This document shows positions 50,689 to 59,388 of a DNA stretch of 64,000 nt, in pieces. Within the stretch, counting starts at the first letter, position 1. Every line of letters begins with the position of its first letter. The translations under genes and the position numbers were made by a program. Origin of the DNA: Phycicoccus sonneratiae (GTDB lineage Bacteria > Actinomycetota > Actinomycetes > Actinomycetales > Dermatophilaceae); contig NZ_JAFDVD010000012.1 of assembly GCF_016887965.1 (NCBI RefSeq), forward strand, positions 124,001 through 188,000. The letters are read 5' to 3'. The notes under the pieces are model-generated. The model ran no database searches and was not told the DNA's origin. It saw only the letters and a list, made by a program, of their open reading frames with translations.

Positions 50689-50769
50689 TCAAGGGCTCCA
50701 GGTGGCCCGGACCGCCGCGAGCACCGCCATCGGCACCCCGACGGCGAGCACGACGGCGAGCGCGGTCAC
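50689..50769 (-). CDS. 26-aa single-pass membrane microprotein
   Basis: The frame MTALAVVLAVGVPMAVLAAV followed by RATWSP begins with a GTG (50767-50769). That GTG overlaps the stop of the MauD-like gene as GTGA, and the frame ends at 50689. Nearly all of it is one hydrophobic helix with a short positive C-terminus. The coupling and its place inside a tight operon argue that it is a real gene; it is below the usual annotation size limit. It may stabilise one of the neighbouring membrane redox proteins. Confidence 0.6.
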   Translation of the reverse strand: MTALAVVLAVGVPMAVLAAVRATWSP

Positions 50770-51590
50770 GACCGGGGGTCCGCCGCGTCGTCGGGGTCCG
50801 GCGGGGTGTGCAGGCTCGGGTGGCCGGGCGTGATGCCGGCCGCGAGGAGCTCGGTGTCGATCCGGCTGAGGTCGTCGCGCTCGCCGCGGTCGACGATGCC
50901 CGCCGCCCCGGCCGCACCCACCGAGCCGGGGCCGCTGCGCCCGGCCGCGGCGCGGGCGTGCGCGCTCTCGGCGACGGCCTGCGCGAGCAGGTCGCTGACG
51001 GCCGGCCACGAGGTCGCCGACCCCTCGCCGGTGACGGTGCCGTCCTCGACGAGGACGAAGTACGGGGAGCCCGGGATGTCGTAGTCGGCCCACGCGGCGC
51101 TCGACGCGACGACCCGGGTGCCGGGACGGGCCAGCCGCGCGAGGGTGGCCGGCGACTCGTCGGGGGTGTCCTTGACGACGACGACGACCCGCGCACCGGC
51201 CGGGGCCTCGGTGTCGCCGTCGAGCTCGTTCCAGAAGGTCAGGCAGACGCTGCACCCCGAGGTGAGGAACGCGAAGAGGGTGGCCGGCGCCCCCGACCCG
51301 GACACCTCGACGACCGAGTGCCGGCCCTCGAGGTCGGTGCCGACGACGTCGTGCGAGGTGCTCGAGGAGGACCGGGTCGCCGGGACCACACCCGGCTCGA
51401 TCTGCACGGGGACGGCGCCGGGCGGGCCGTCGTGGCCCCCGCCGTCCGCGGCCGCCTCGCGCTCGAGGTCGAGGCCCGCACCCAGCTCGTGGAGCGCCTT
51501 GAGGATGAGGGCGTGGCTGCGCAGGAGCCCGAGGACGAGGACCCCGAGCAGCGCGATGGCCACCCCCTCGGCGACGACGACCCAGACCAT
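50766..51590 (-). CDS. MauD-like membrane-anchored thioredoxin-fold protein
   Basis: 274 aa. An N-terminal transmembrane helix (about 3-24) is followed by a linker and a thioredoxin-like domain. FLTSGCSVCLTFW (Cys113 and Cys116) is the CxxC active site, and DIPGSPYFVLVEDG holds the cis-proline. MauD is needed for disulfides in the methylamine dehydrogenase light chain. A long Ala/Gly/Asp-rich tail is unlike MauD. The start lies 1 nt after the MauE-like stop. Alternative reading: a general TlpA/ResA-type protein. Confidence 0.78.
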   Translation of the reverse strand: MVWVVVAEGVAIALLGVLVLGLLRSHALILKALHELGAGLDLEREAAADGGGHDGPPGAVPVQIEPGVVPATRSSSSTSHDVVGTDLEGRHSVVEVSGSGAPATLFAFLTSGCSVCLTFWNELDGDTEAPAGARVVVVVKDTPDESPATLARLARPGTRVVASSAAWADYDIPGSPYFVLVEDGTVTGEGSATSWPAVSDLLAQAVAESAHARAAAGRSGPGSVGAAGAAGIVDRGERDDLSRIDTELLAAGITPGHPSLHTPPDPDDAADPRS

Positions 51591-51591
51591 C

Positions 51592-52140
51592 TCAGACCCT
51601 CCTCGTGCTCGCGCTGCGGACCGCCCGGACGTCGACCGACGGCAGGACCGCCATCACCTGCCACGCGAGGAAGCCGACGAGGGCGGCGAGCCCCGCGACC
51701 CCCGCGGCGGTGCCCGGACCGACACCCTGCCACGGGTCGGTGGGAGGCGCGACGGCGAGGACCGCACCGACGAGGGCGGCGAGCCCGGTGAGGAGGGCGT
51801 GCACCCGGGTCGGCGGGGTGTCGGCCTTCCCGAAGCAGCCGCAGCTCGAGAGCACGCCCCCGCGGCCGAGCGCCCGGACGACGAACGCGGTGAAGCCGGC
51901 GTAGAGCAGCGCGACGAGCACGGCCGTCGAACGACCCGGGACGAGCAGCGCCGCGAGCCCGACGGCCACCTCGACGGCCGCGAAGGCCCGGACCCCGGCC
52001 GCCGGGGCGGGCAGGCCGGCCGAGCGCAGCGCCCGCCGGAGGTCCCCGGGTCGCACCACCTTGGGGGCGCCGGCGAGGACGAGCAGGGCCGCCGCCGCGA
52101 GGAACGGCACGCCGAGGACGCCCCAGGCGCCGCCCGTCAC
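51592..52140 (-). CDS. MauE/DoxX-type redox-associated membrane protein
   Basis: 182 aa with four hydrophobic helices. LSSCGCFGKAD (Cys100 and Cys102) is the CGCFG signature of the MauE branch of the DoxX-like family. MauE is essential for forming active methylamine dehydrogenase in methylotrophs and passes electrons for disulfide formation. GTG 52140 is preceded by GGGGAG and lies 1 nt after the upstream LLM oxidoreductase stop. The longer frame to 52233 overlaps that gene and was rejected. Confidence 0.82.
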   Translation of the reverse strand: MTGGAWGVLGVPFLAAAALLVLAGAPKVVRPGDLRRALRSAGLPAPAAGVRAFAAVEVAVGLAALLVPGRSTAVLVALLYAGFTAFVVRALGRGGVLSSCGCFGKADTPPTRVHALLTGLAALVGAVLAVAPPTDPWQGVGPGTAAGVAGLAALVGFLAWQVMAVLPSVDVRAVRSASTRRV

Positions 52141-52141
52141 G

Positions 52142-53203
52142 TCACTCCCCGCGCAGCAGGTGCCACAGGTGGCCGTGCTGCTCGCGGTCGCCGAGCTCGG
52201 GGAGCACCTCGCGCTCGAAGAGCTGGACGCCACTGAGGTCGTAGGCCTGCTCGACGAAGTACGTGATGGCGTAGGTCATGCCGCGCGACTCGAGGTCCTT
52301 CAGCCGCTCGAGCACCTGCTCCGGCGTGCCGACGAGCGGCCCGGTCTCGAACGAGCGCACCGTCTCCTCGACGACGTCGGCGGGCAGCCCCGCGGACTCG
52401 TAGTGGTTGCGGATCCAGGCCAGCCGCTCCCGGACCTCGCGCTCGTCGCGCCCGATGACGACGTTGTAGTTGGCGCTGCGGACGATCTCGCCGAACTCGC
52501 GGCCGACGTCGCGGCAGTGCTGCTCGAGGATCGCGCTCTTGGCGCTGAACCCCTCCGGGCTGCCGTCGAAGTTCGTGTAGTCGGCGTACTCGGCCGCGAT
52601 GCGCAGCGTCTTCTTCTCGCCGCCGCCCGCGACCCACATCGGGATGCCGTTGGCCCGGCTGCCGGGGAGCGAGGTCCCCTGGAGCGGCTGCGGGAAGCAC
52701 ATCGCGCCGTCGACCGTGTAGTGGTCGCCGTCGAGCGTCGCCCGCCCGGTGGTCCACATCTGGCGCATGACCTCGACGCCCTCGCGCAGCCGGGCGAGGC
52801 GCTCGCCGGCCCGCGGGAAGCCGTAGCCGTACGCGCGCCACTCGTGCTCGTACCAGCCGGCGCCGATGCCCATTTCGAGCCGCCCCTCGGAGACGACGTC
52901 GACGGTGGCGGCGACCTTCGCGAGGTAGGTCGGCTCGCGGTAGGACATGCAGGTGCACATCTGGCCGAGCCGCACCCGGCCGGTCACCCCCGCGAACGCG
53001 GCCATGAGCGACCACGCCTCGTGCACACCGGCCTCCGTGGGCCGCGGCACCGGGTGGAAGTGGTCGTACACCCAGATCGACGTCCAGTCCTCGATCCCGT
53101 CGGCGCGGCGGGCCAGGCCGGCCATGACGCCCCAGTGCTGGGCCGGGTCGATGCCGACGAGGTCGTGGCGCCAGCCCTGCGGGATGAACAGTCCGAACTT
53201 CAT
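52142..53203 (-). CDS. LLM-class F420-dependent oxidoreductase
   Basis: 353 aa. The luciferase-like fold is clear: MKFGLFIPQGWRHDLVGID at the N-terminus, SIWVYDHFHPVP, GQMCTCMSYREPTYLAKV and MGIGAGWYEHEWRAYGYGFP. These fit the F420-using subgroup. AAGGAGCG lies upstream of ATG 53203. It is the first gene of the Mau-like operon, with 1 nt between its stop and the MauE-like start. Substrate unknown. An F420 glutamyl ligase gene at the left end of the window shows the cofactor is made. Confidence 0.85.
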   Translation of the reverse strand: MKFGLFIPQGWRHDLVGIDPAQHWGVMAGLARRADGIEDWTSIWVYDHFHPVPRPTEAGVHEAWSLMAAFAGVTGRVRLGQMCTCMSYREPTYLAKVAATVDVVSEGRLEMGIGAGWYEHEWRAYGYGFPRAGERLARLREGVEVMRQMWTTGRATLDGDHYTVDGAMCFPQPLQGTSLPGSRANGIPMWVAGGGEKKTLRIAAEYADYTNFDGSPEGFSAKSAILEQHCRDVGREFGEIVRSANYNVVIGRDEREVRERLAWIRNHYESAGLPADVVEETVRSFETGPLVGTPEQVLERLKDLESRGMTYAITYFVEQAYDLSGVQLFEREVLPELGDREQHGHLWHLLRGE

Positions 53204-53282
53204 GCGCGCTCCTTGCGGTGGTGGTGCCACCGATCATGCCCCAGCGGGCCCCGCCCGGCTCCGGCGCGGTGCAGGGCCACCG

Positions 53283-53288
53283 TAGGCT
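53283..53288 (+). promoter_or_regulatory. Leaderless -10 box TAGGCT of the UDP-glucose dehydrogenase gene
   Basis: TAGGCT ends 6 nt before the GTG at 53295. No ribosome binding site precedes the GTG, which supports both the start and a leaderless transcript. Confidence 0.6.
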
Positions 53289-53294
53289 GGGCCG

Positions 53295-54464
53295 GTGGCA
53301 CACACGATCTGCGTCGTCGGCACCTCCTACGTCGGCCTCTCCCTCGCCGTGCTCCTCGCCCGGCAGCACGACGTCGTCGCCTACGACATCGACGAGTCGC
53401 GCGTCGCGACCCTGCGCGAGGGACGCAGCCCCATCTCCGACCCCGACATCGAGAGCCACCTCGCCGCGGGTGGGCTGCGGCTCACCGTGACGACGGACAA
53501 GGAGGAGGCCTACCGCGGGGCCGAGTTCGTCGTCGTCGCCACCCCGACGAACTACGACGAGCGGACCAACTACTTCGACACGAGCAGCGTCGAGCAGGTC
53601 GTCGGCGACGTCCGGCGCATCGCGCCCGAGGCCACGGCGGTCGTCAAGTCCACGGTCCCCGTCGGCTTCACCCGCGCCCTGCGCGAGCGGCTCGGCACCG
53701 ACCGGGTCGTCTTCAGCCCCGAGTTCCTCCGCGAGGGCAAGGCGCTGCACGACAACCTCCACCCCTCGCGCATCGTCGTCGGCGACCGCGGGCCGGCCGG
53801 GGAGCGCTTCGCCCGCCTCCTCGCCGACGCCGCCCTCGACGACGACGTGCCCGTGCTCCTCACCGACAGCACCGAGGCCGAGGCGATCAAGCTCTTCGCC
53901 AACACCTACCTCGCGATGCGGGTGGCCTACTTCAACGAGCTCGACACCTACGCCGCGACGCACGGGCTCGACACGCGCCAGATCATCGACGGCGTCGGCC
54001 TCGACCCGCGCATCGGCACCCACTACAACAACCCGAGCTTCGGCTACGGCGGCTACTGCCTGCCCAAGGACACCAAGCAGCTGCTCGCCAACTACGCCGA
54101 CGTGCCGCAGACCCTCATCCAGGCCATCGTCGACGCCAACACGACGCGCAAGGACTTCGTGGCGAGCGACATCCTCGCCCGCGAGCCGAGGGTCGTCGGC
54201 ATCCACCGGCTCATCATGAAGGCGGGCTCGGACAACTTCCGCAGCAGCAGCGTGCAGGGCGTCATGAAGCGGCTCAAGGCCAAGGGCGTCCAGGTCATCG
54301 TCCACGAGCCCGAGCTGCACGAGGACTCCTTCTACGGCTCCCCCATCGTCTCGCTCGCGGAGCTCAAGGAACGCTCGGACGTCATCGTCGCCAACCGGCT
54401 CGTCGACGAGCTCGCCGACGTCGCCGACCGCGTGTACACGCGCGACCTCTTCGGCGGCGACTGA
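53295..54464 (+). CDS. UDP-glucose 6-dehydrogenase family protein
   Basis: 389 aa. It oxidises a nucleotide sugar twice to the uronate. The NAD-binding loop is [10 protein letters not shown], with Ser in place of the usual middle Gly. [28 protein letters not shown] and [19 protein letters not shown] are the family's helices. The catalytic cysteine is in [14 protein letters not shown]. The short length and [10 protein letters not shown] fit the Ugd branch rather than GDP-mannose dehydrogenase. UDP-glucuronate could feed surface glycans. Confidence 0.87.
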   Translation: MAHTICVVGTSYVGLSLAVLLARQHDVVAYDIDESRVATLREGRSPISDPDIESHLAAGGLRLTVTTDKEEAYRGAEFVVVATPTNYDERTNYFDTSSVEQVVGDVRRIAPEATAVVKSTVPVGFTRALRERLGTDRVVFSPEFLREGKALHDNLHPSRIVVGDRGPAGERFARLLADAALDDDVPVLLTDSTEAEAIKLFANTYLAMRVAYFNELDTYAATHGLDTRQIIDGVGLDPRIGTHYNNPSFGYGGYCLPKDTKQLLANYADVPQTLIQAIVDANTTRKDFVASDILAREPRVVGIHRLIMKAGSDNFRSSSVQGVMKRLKAKGVQVIVHEPELHEDSFYGSPIVSLAELKERSDVIVANRLVDELADVADRVYTRDLFGGD

Positions 54465-54542
54465 CCCCAGGCCCCCGCCGACGGGTCCAACCCCTCGGAT
54501 TCTCGAAAGTCTTGCGCTGCAGCAGAATTCCGCAGTCTTCTC

Positions 54543-54571
54543 TTGTCATTCGAACGTCGGTTCGATACGAT
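54543..54571 (+). promoter_or_regulatory. SOS promoter: LexA box between -35 and -10
   Basis: TTGTCA (54543-54548) and TACGAT (54566-54571) are spaced by 17 bp. The spacer contains TCGAAC-GTCG-GTTCGA (54550-54565), a perfect match to the actinobacterial/Bacillus-type LexA operator TCGAAC-N4-GTTCGA. LexA bound here would cover both promoter elements. The downstream gene at 54599 encodes a DUF222/HNH protein. Confidence 0.85.
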
Positions 54572-54598
54572 TGAGCCCTCGCAGGGGAGGGGGAGCCG

Positions 54599-56167
54599 AT
54601 GGCCAGGACAGTGCAACTGGTGGACGTCGCGCGGGCGGCCCGCACGCTCCTCGCGGAGTCCACGGACACCCCTCCGCCCACCGGCTCGCTCGCCGAGTGC
54701 GCCGAGCTGCTCGGTGAGCTTCAGGCCCTCGTGAACGTGGCGACCGCCCTCCAGGACACCGCGGTCGTGGCCCTGGCCGCGGTGGAGACGGAGGTCGCCG
54801 AGGACGGCACCCTGGCCGAGGTGCGGCACAGCAACGGTCACGTCGCGCTCGATGCGCCCGCGGTCGTCTCCGGGGTGATGTGCGTGTCGGCCGTCCACGC
54901 GGAGCGGCGGGTGCGGGACGCGGTCCGGCGGGCCGCCGACGGTCCGGAGGGGACCGGAACCTGTACGGGGCTCGGTGGTCTGCATGCGGCGATGGCGGCG
55001 GGGCGTCTCGATCCCTACCGCGCGGGGGTCGTGGCCTTCGAGCTGGAGGAGGTCCCGGCCGAGATCGCCGCCACCATCGTGGTCTCGCTCTCGGAGTGGT
55101 TCGACAGGGAGGACGCGAGCCACCTGCGTCGGAGGACGCGCCGGCTGCTGGCCCGGATCAGCCCGGACCTGTTGCGCCAGCGAGCGGTCCGCGCCCGGGA
55201 GGCCTCCGGGCTGCGGCGGTGGGTCGACGAACCCGGAGTCGACACCTGGCTGGGGACCTTCCCCTCCGAGGAGGCGTGCACCGCGTGGGCCGCGATCGAC
55301 GCCCTCGCCCAGCAGTACCTCACCGACGGGACCTGCGAGCGGGTCGACCGGGCGCGCGCCAAGGCCCTGACCGACCTCGTCACGAGCAACGCCACCATCG
55401 ACCTCCAGGTCGTCCTCACCACCGCGGCCGGGGACCCAGTACCCGGCGCGGAGGCCGGCCGCCCCGCCGACCTCGTCGAGGTCAGCGGCGCACGGGCCGG
55501 GGAACCGGTCCTCGTCCACCGCGCCTGGCTCGACCGGGCGATCGAGCGCACCGTCGTCTCCGGTCGCGACCCGCTCGGGCGGCCCCGGCTCCTGCCCTGC
55601 GATCCCGGCACCGGTGCCCCCGTCGATCCCACCGGCGAGCTGAGCACCACCGCCTACCGGCCGTCGGCCCGGCTCGTCGCGTTCGTCCGCGCCCGCGACC
55701 AGCACTGCCGCTTCCCCGGCTGCTCGGTCGCCGCCCGCTTCTGCGATCTCGACCACGTCCGCCCCTCCCCGGCCGGCCCGACCAGTGTGGCGAACCTGGC
55801 CTGCCTCTGCCGCCGCCACCACCGCGTCAAGCAACGCCCCGCCTGGCGAGCCACCCTCCACCCCGACGCCACGATGACCTGGACCGACCCCACCGGCCGC
55901 ACCCGGATCACCCACCCACCCGACGCCCTCCATCCGATCTCTCTCCCCGACACCGGAACCAACCGTCCACCACCGCCGACGAACCACTCGCTCGTCGTGC
56001 CCGACGGGCCGCACTCCGCCCTCGAGCACCACCTCGAGCACGAGGCCGCCGGCCCCACCACCTGCCGCGCCCACGTCGTCCGCCCCTCCGTCCCGGTTGC
56101 CCATGACGCCCGACCCCACCCGCCGCCCCGGTGCCGGACGAGCACGAGCGGCCGGCCTCCCTTCTGA
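54599..56167 (+). CDS. DUF222/HNH endonuclease-motif protein (13E12 repeat family type), LexA-controlled
   Basis: 522 aa. A long helical DUF222 region precedes an HNH motif near residues 375-415: HCRFPGC, CDLDHV, GPTSVANLACLCRRHHRVK. The two CxxC-like pairs and DH..H residues needed for zinc and metal are present. The C-terminal 100 residues are Pro/His/Arg-rich and look disordered. GGGGAGGGGGAG precedes the ATG. In M. tuberculosis several 13E12 genes of this family belong to the SOS regulon. The operator at 54550-54565 says the same here. Its role after DNA damage is unknown. Confidence 0.88.
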   Translation: MARTVQLVDVARAARTLLAESTDTPPPTGSLAECAELLGELQALVNVATALQDTAVVALAAVETEVAEDGTLAEVRHSNGHVALDAPAVVSGVMCVSAVHAERRVRDAVRRAADGPEGTGTCTGLGGLHAAMAAGRLDPYRAGVVAFELEEVPAEIAATIVVSLSEWFDREDASHLRRRTRRLLARISPDLLRQRAVRAREASGLRRWVDEPGVDTWLGTFPSEEACTAWAAIDALAQQYLTDGTCERVDRARAKALTDLVTSNATIDLQVVLTTAAGDPVPGAEAGRPADLVEVSGARAGEPVLVHRAWLDRAIERTVVSGRDPLGRPRLLPCDPGTGAPVDPTGELSTTAYRPSARLVAFVRARDQHCRFPGCSVAARFCDLDHVRPSPAGPTSVANLACLCRRHHRVKQRPAWRATLHPDATMTWTDPTGRTRITHPPDALHPISLPDTGTNRPPPPTNHSLVVPDGPHSALEHHLEHEAAGPTTCRAHVVRPSVPVAHDARPHPPPRCRTSTSGRPPF

Positions 56168-56219
56168 TCCGACGCGTCAGCTCACCGCGTAGCGGCAGAT
56201 GAGGCCGCCGTCGACCGCG

Positions 56220-56450
56220 TCAGTGGCGGTCGAGGACCTTCGTGACGAGGTAGATCAGGACACCAACAGCGACCGACACGGCAACGGTCGCTGCGCCCGC
56301 AAGGGTCGACTCCCCCTCGGAGAACATCCTGACGACACCGATGACCACGCCCGCAGCAGCGGCCAGCAGACCGATCCACCCGATCCCGTACACCCGGATG
56401 TCCTCAGGCTCGTCGACGTCGACACGCACACTCCGATGAGAGTCAGCCAT
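56220..56450 (-). CDS. Small two-helix membrane protein
   Basis: 76 aa, of unrecognised family. A charged N-terminus (MADSHRSVRVDVDEPED) is followed by two hydrophobic segments separated by RMFSEGEST. Start 56450 is chosen because a minus-strand TACCAT (56457-56462) leaves a 6-nt gap; the frame to 56492 would begin upstream of that box. It lies alone between the HNH gene and the CoA-binding gene. Confidence 0.6.
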   Translation of the reverse strand: MADSHRSVRVDVDEPEDIRVYGIGWIGLLAAAAGVVIGVVRMFSEGESTLAGAATVAVSVAVGVLIYLVTKVLDRH

Positions 56451-56604
56451 GCGGCGATGGTAGGGCTCGCTGGACGCGCTGCCACCCGACATGGGGCTGC
56501 TGTGAGCGTGCGGACTGCCCGAACATCCGTGCCGTCACGGGGCCGACGCTCCGCCGTCCCCGGTCGACCTGCCGTCCTCCCCCCGGCGCGCGCACCGGAG
56601 GAGC

Positions 56605-57072
56605 ATGATGGCCGCCATGGGAGCCCTCACGCACCAGAACGACCCGGACCTCGTCCGCGAGCTGCTCATGGACCCCGGCATCTGGGTCGTCGTCGGGCTC
56701 TCGGGCAACCAGCAGCGCCCGGCGTGGGGGGTCTCGCGCTGGCTCACCTACGAGCTCGGCAAGCCGATCATCCCCGTGCACCCCAAGGCCGAGACGGTGC
56801 ACGGCGCGCAGGGCTACGCCTCGATCGCCGACATCCCGGACCAGGACCTCAAGGTCGTCGACTGCTTCGTCAACTCCTCCCGGGTCGGCGCGGTCGTCGA
56901 CGAGGCGATCGAGCACAAGGACCGGCTGATGCTCGACGCGATCTGGATGCAGCTCGGCGTCGTCGACCAGGCGGCGGCCGAGCGGGCCCGGGCGGCGGGG
57001 CTCGACGTCGTCATGGACACCTGCCCGAAGATCGAGTGGCCGAAGATCCGCAGCGACGGCATGCAGCGCTGA
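56605..57072 (+). CDS. CoA-binding domain protein (YccU/CoA_binding_2)
   Basis: 155 aa. WVVVGLSGNQQRPAWGVSRWL is the Rossmann nucleotide-binding segment, IPVHPKAETVHG and the C-terminal MLDAIWMQLGVVDQAAAERARAAG match the YccU family, which binds CoA. Its physiological role is not known. GGAGGAGC lies just before the ATG pair at 56605-56610; a third ATG at 56617 is also possible. Confidence 0.82.
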   Translation: MMAAMGALTHQNDPDLVRELLMDPGIWVVVGLSGNQQRPAWGVSRWLTYELGKPIIPVHPKAETVHGAQGYASIADIPDQDLKVVDCFVNSSRVGAVVDEAIEHKDRLMLDAIWMQLGVVDQAAAERARAAGLDVVMDTCPKIEWPKIRSDGMQR

Positions 57073-57100
57073 GCCGCCGGCGGGCTGGTCCGCGGCGGGC

Positions 57101-57619
57101 TCAGCCCCGCCGCTCGCGCAGGGCCGCCCCCTTGCGGTGGGCCTCGTCGCGCAGCCCCTCGCGGAAGGTCGCGAGCGCGGCGCGCAGCCGCTGCGCCTCG
57201 GCGCCCTCTCCCGCCCCGAGGATGCGGGCCGCCAGCAGCCCGGCGTTGCGCGCACCGCCGACCGAGACCGTCGCCACGGGCACGCCGGCCGGCATCTGGA
57301 CGATGGAGAGCAGCGAGTCCATCCCGTCGAGGTACTTCAGGGGCACCGGGACGCCGACGACCGGCAGCGAGGTGACCGAGGCGAGCATCCCCGGCAGGTG
57401 GGCGGCCCCGCCCGCGCCGGCGACGAGGACCCGCAGCCCCCGCTCCTCGGCGGTGCGGCCGTACTCGACCATCTCCTCGGGCATCCGGTGGGCCGAGACG
57501 ACGTCGACCTCGCAGGCCACCCCGAGCTCGTCGAGAACGGTGACGGCGGCCTCCATGACCGGCCAGTCGGAGTCCGACCCCATGACGACGCCGACGACGG
57601 GCGTGCTGCTGCTGCTCAT
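57101..57619 (-). CDS. purE: N5-carboxyaminoimidazole ribonucleotide mutase
   Basis: 172 aa. PurE shifts the carboxyl of N5-CAIR to give CAIR in purine synthesis. [15 protein letters not shown] and the active-site SAHRMPEEM are intact, and [14 protein letters not shown] follows. ATG 57619 overlaps the purK stop (ATGA), so the pair is coupled. Full length with no changes in key residues. Confidence 0.95.
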   Translation of the reverse strand: MSSSSTPVVGVVMGSDSDWPVMEAAVTVLDELGVACEVDVVSAHRMPEEMVEYGRTAEERGLRVLVAGAGGAAHLPGMLASVTSLPVVGVPVPLKYLDGMDSLLSIVQMPAGVPVATVSVGGARNAGLLAARILGAGEGAEAQRLRAALATFREGLRDEAHRKGAALRERRG

Positions 57620-58800
57620 TCGGTGACCACTCCCTGGATGTAGTCGGCGGCGTGGCCGGCCCGCTCGCGCAGGTCGGCGAGGTCGTCGCCGGAGACGTTG
57701 ACGTGGCCGATCTTGCGGCCGGGGCGCACGTCCTTGCCGTACAGGTGCACCTTGGCCCCGGGGTCTCGCGCCATGACGTGCCGGTAGGTCGGGTAGAGGT
57801 CCGGGTACTCGCCGCCGAGGACGTTGGCCATGACGGTCCAGGGGGCGCGGGGGGTCGGGTCGCCGAGCGGCAGGTCGAGGACGGCCCGCAGGTGCTGCTC
57901 GAACTGCCCGGTGACGGCGCCGTCCATTGTCCAGTGCCCGGAGTTGTGCGGCCGCATCGCGAGCTCGTTGACGACGAACGAGGCCTCGCCGTCGGCGCCT
58001 ACGACCTCGAAGAGCTCCACGGCCAGCACGCCGGTGACCCCGAGCTCGCCGGCGACCCGAAGGCCGGCCTCGACGGCCCGCGCCGAGAGGTCGGGGTCGA
58101 GGTCGGGCGCCGGGGCGAGCACCTCGGTGCAGATGCCGTCGGTCTGGACGGTCTCGACGACCGGCCACGCGGCGGCCTGCCCGGAGGGACTGCGGGCGAG
58201 CAGCACCGCGAGCTCGCGGCGGAACGGCACCTTCTCCTCGAGGAGCAGCCCGGTGCCGGCCTCCTGCGCGCGGGCCAGCCAGCCGGTGAGCTCGGCGGCC
58301 GACGCCACGACGGCGACACCCTTGCCGTCGTACCCGCCGCGGGGGGTCTTCGCGACGAGTGGCCAGCCGACCTGGGCCGCGAAGGCCTCGACGTCGGCCG
58401 CGGTGTCGGCGCGCACCCATCGGGGGCACGGCACGCCGAGCGCGGTCAGCCGCTCGCGCATCGCGAGCTTGTCCTGGGCGAACCGCAGCGCCTCGGGGGT
58501 CGGGTGCACCGGCACGCCGCTCGCGACGAGCTCGGCGAGCACGTCGGCCGGGACGTGCTCGTGGTCGAAGGTGACGACGTCGCAGGCGGCGGCGAAGGCG
58601 AGCACGGCCTCGGCGTCGGTGTGCTCGCCCACCGGCGAGCTCGGCACGACGAGGGCGGCGCTGGCGTCCGGGCCCTCGGCGAGCACGCTGAGGGTCAGGC
58701 CGAGCTCGGCGGCGGGGCCGGCGCACATGCGGGCGAGCTGGCCACCGCCGACGATGCCGACGACGGGGAATCCTCCGGGGGCGCGGCGAGGGGTCGTCAC
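57616..58800 (-). CDS. purK: N5-carboxyaminoimidazole ribonucleotide synthase
   Basis: 394 aa. This ATP-grasp enzyme makes N5-CAIR from AIR, bicarbonate and [18 protein letters not shown] is the N-terminal PurK signature, [15 protein letters not shown] is the ATP-grasp loop, and [19 protein letters not shown] the metal-binding region. GTG 58800 is preceded by a minus-strand TATCCT (58807-58812) with a 6-nt gap. The longer frame to 59307 is antisense to gtrA and was rejected. Confidence 0.95.
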   Translation of the reverse strand: MTTPRRAPGGFPVVGIVGGGQLARMCAGPAAELGLTLSVLAEGPDASAALVVPSSPVGEHTDAEAVLAFAAACDVVTFDHEHVPADVLAELVASGVPVHPTPEALRFAQDKLAMRERLTALGVPCPRWVRADTAADVEAFAAQVGWPLVAKTPRGGYDGKGVAVVASAAELTGWLARAQEAGTGLLLEEKVPFRRELAVLLARSPSGQAAAWPVVETVQTDGICTEVLAPAPDLDPDLSARAVEAGLRVAGELGVTGVLAVELFEVVGADGEASFVVNELAMRPHNSGHWTMDGAVTGQFEQHLRAVLDLPLGDPTPRAPWTVMANVLGGEYPDLYPTYRHVMARDPGAKVHLYGKDVRPGRKIGHVNVSGDDLADLRERAGHAADYIQGVVTE

Positions 58801-58806
58801 CGGGCG

Positions 58807-58836
58807 AGGATATCGACAGGGGTGCGTGGGTAGGCT
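58807..58836. promoter_or_regulatory. Divergent leaderless promoters of purK and the GtrA gene
   Basis: Minus-strand TATCCT (58807-58812) lies 6 nt before the purK GTG. Plus-strand TAGGCT (58831-58836) lies 6 nt before the GtrA GTG at 58843. The whole intergenic space is 42 bp. Confidence 0.55.
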
Positions 58837-58842
58837 GCGTGG

Positions 58843-59319
58843 GTGACCGCCCAGGACGCCCCGAGCCGGGGACGCGTGAGCCGGGCCCTCGACGGGGTCC
58901 GGGGCGCGGTCGACGTCCTGTACCGCGAGGCCATCAAGTTCGGCGTCGTCGGCGCGGTCGCGTTCGTCATCGACCTCGGCCTCGCCAACCTCCTCTGGCA
59001 CGGCCCGCTCGCCGACAAGGTCACGACCGCCAAGATCATCTCCGGCGCGGTCGCCACCCTCGTCGCGTGGCTCGGCAACCGGCAGTGGACCTTCCGGCAC
59101 CGGCGCAGCCGGCCCGTGCACCACGAGGTCGGGCTGTTCTTCGGCGTCAACCTCATCGCCCTCGGCATCTCGGCGGTCACCCTCGCGGTGTCGCACTACG
59201 GGCTGGGCTTCACGACCCGGCTGGCCGACAACATCGCCACCGTCGTCGGCATCGGCCTCGGCACGCTGTTCCGGTTCTGGGCCTACCGGCGCTGGGTCTT
59301 CTCGCACGAGCCGCTCTGA
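58843..59319 (+). CDS. GtrA family membrane protein
   Basis: 158 aa with four hydrophobic helices. [20 protein letters not shown] and the NRQWTF and [11 protein letters not shown] motifs are typical of GtrA proteins, proposed to help move polyprenyl-phosphate sugars across the membrane. It could serve the GT2/GT-C enzymes encoded elsewhere in the window. A leaderless TAGGCT box precedes the GTG. Confidence 0.87.
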   Translation: MTAQDAPSRGRVSRALDGVRGAVDVLYREAIKFGVVGAVAFVIDLGLANLLWHGPLADKVTTAKIISGAVATLVAWLGNRQWTFRHRRSRPVHHEVGLFFGVNLIALGISAVTLAVSHYGLGFTTRLADNIATVVGIGLGTLFRFWAYRRWVFSHEPL

Positions 59320-59325
59320 GCCGAT

Positions 59326-59347
59326 CGAGCCTCCTGCAGGAGGCTCG
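59326..59347. terminator. Palindromic hairpin after the GtrA gene
   Basis: CGAGCCTCC and GGAGGCTCG (9-bp arms) pair around TGCA, 6 nt after the GtrA stop and before the convergent histidine kinase end at 59389. It probably terminates both transcripts. Confidence 0.7.
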
Positions 59348-59388
59348 TCCGGCGCGAGGCGGCTCGTCGGCGTCGTTGCCCGGCGCCC

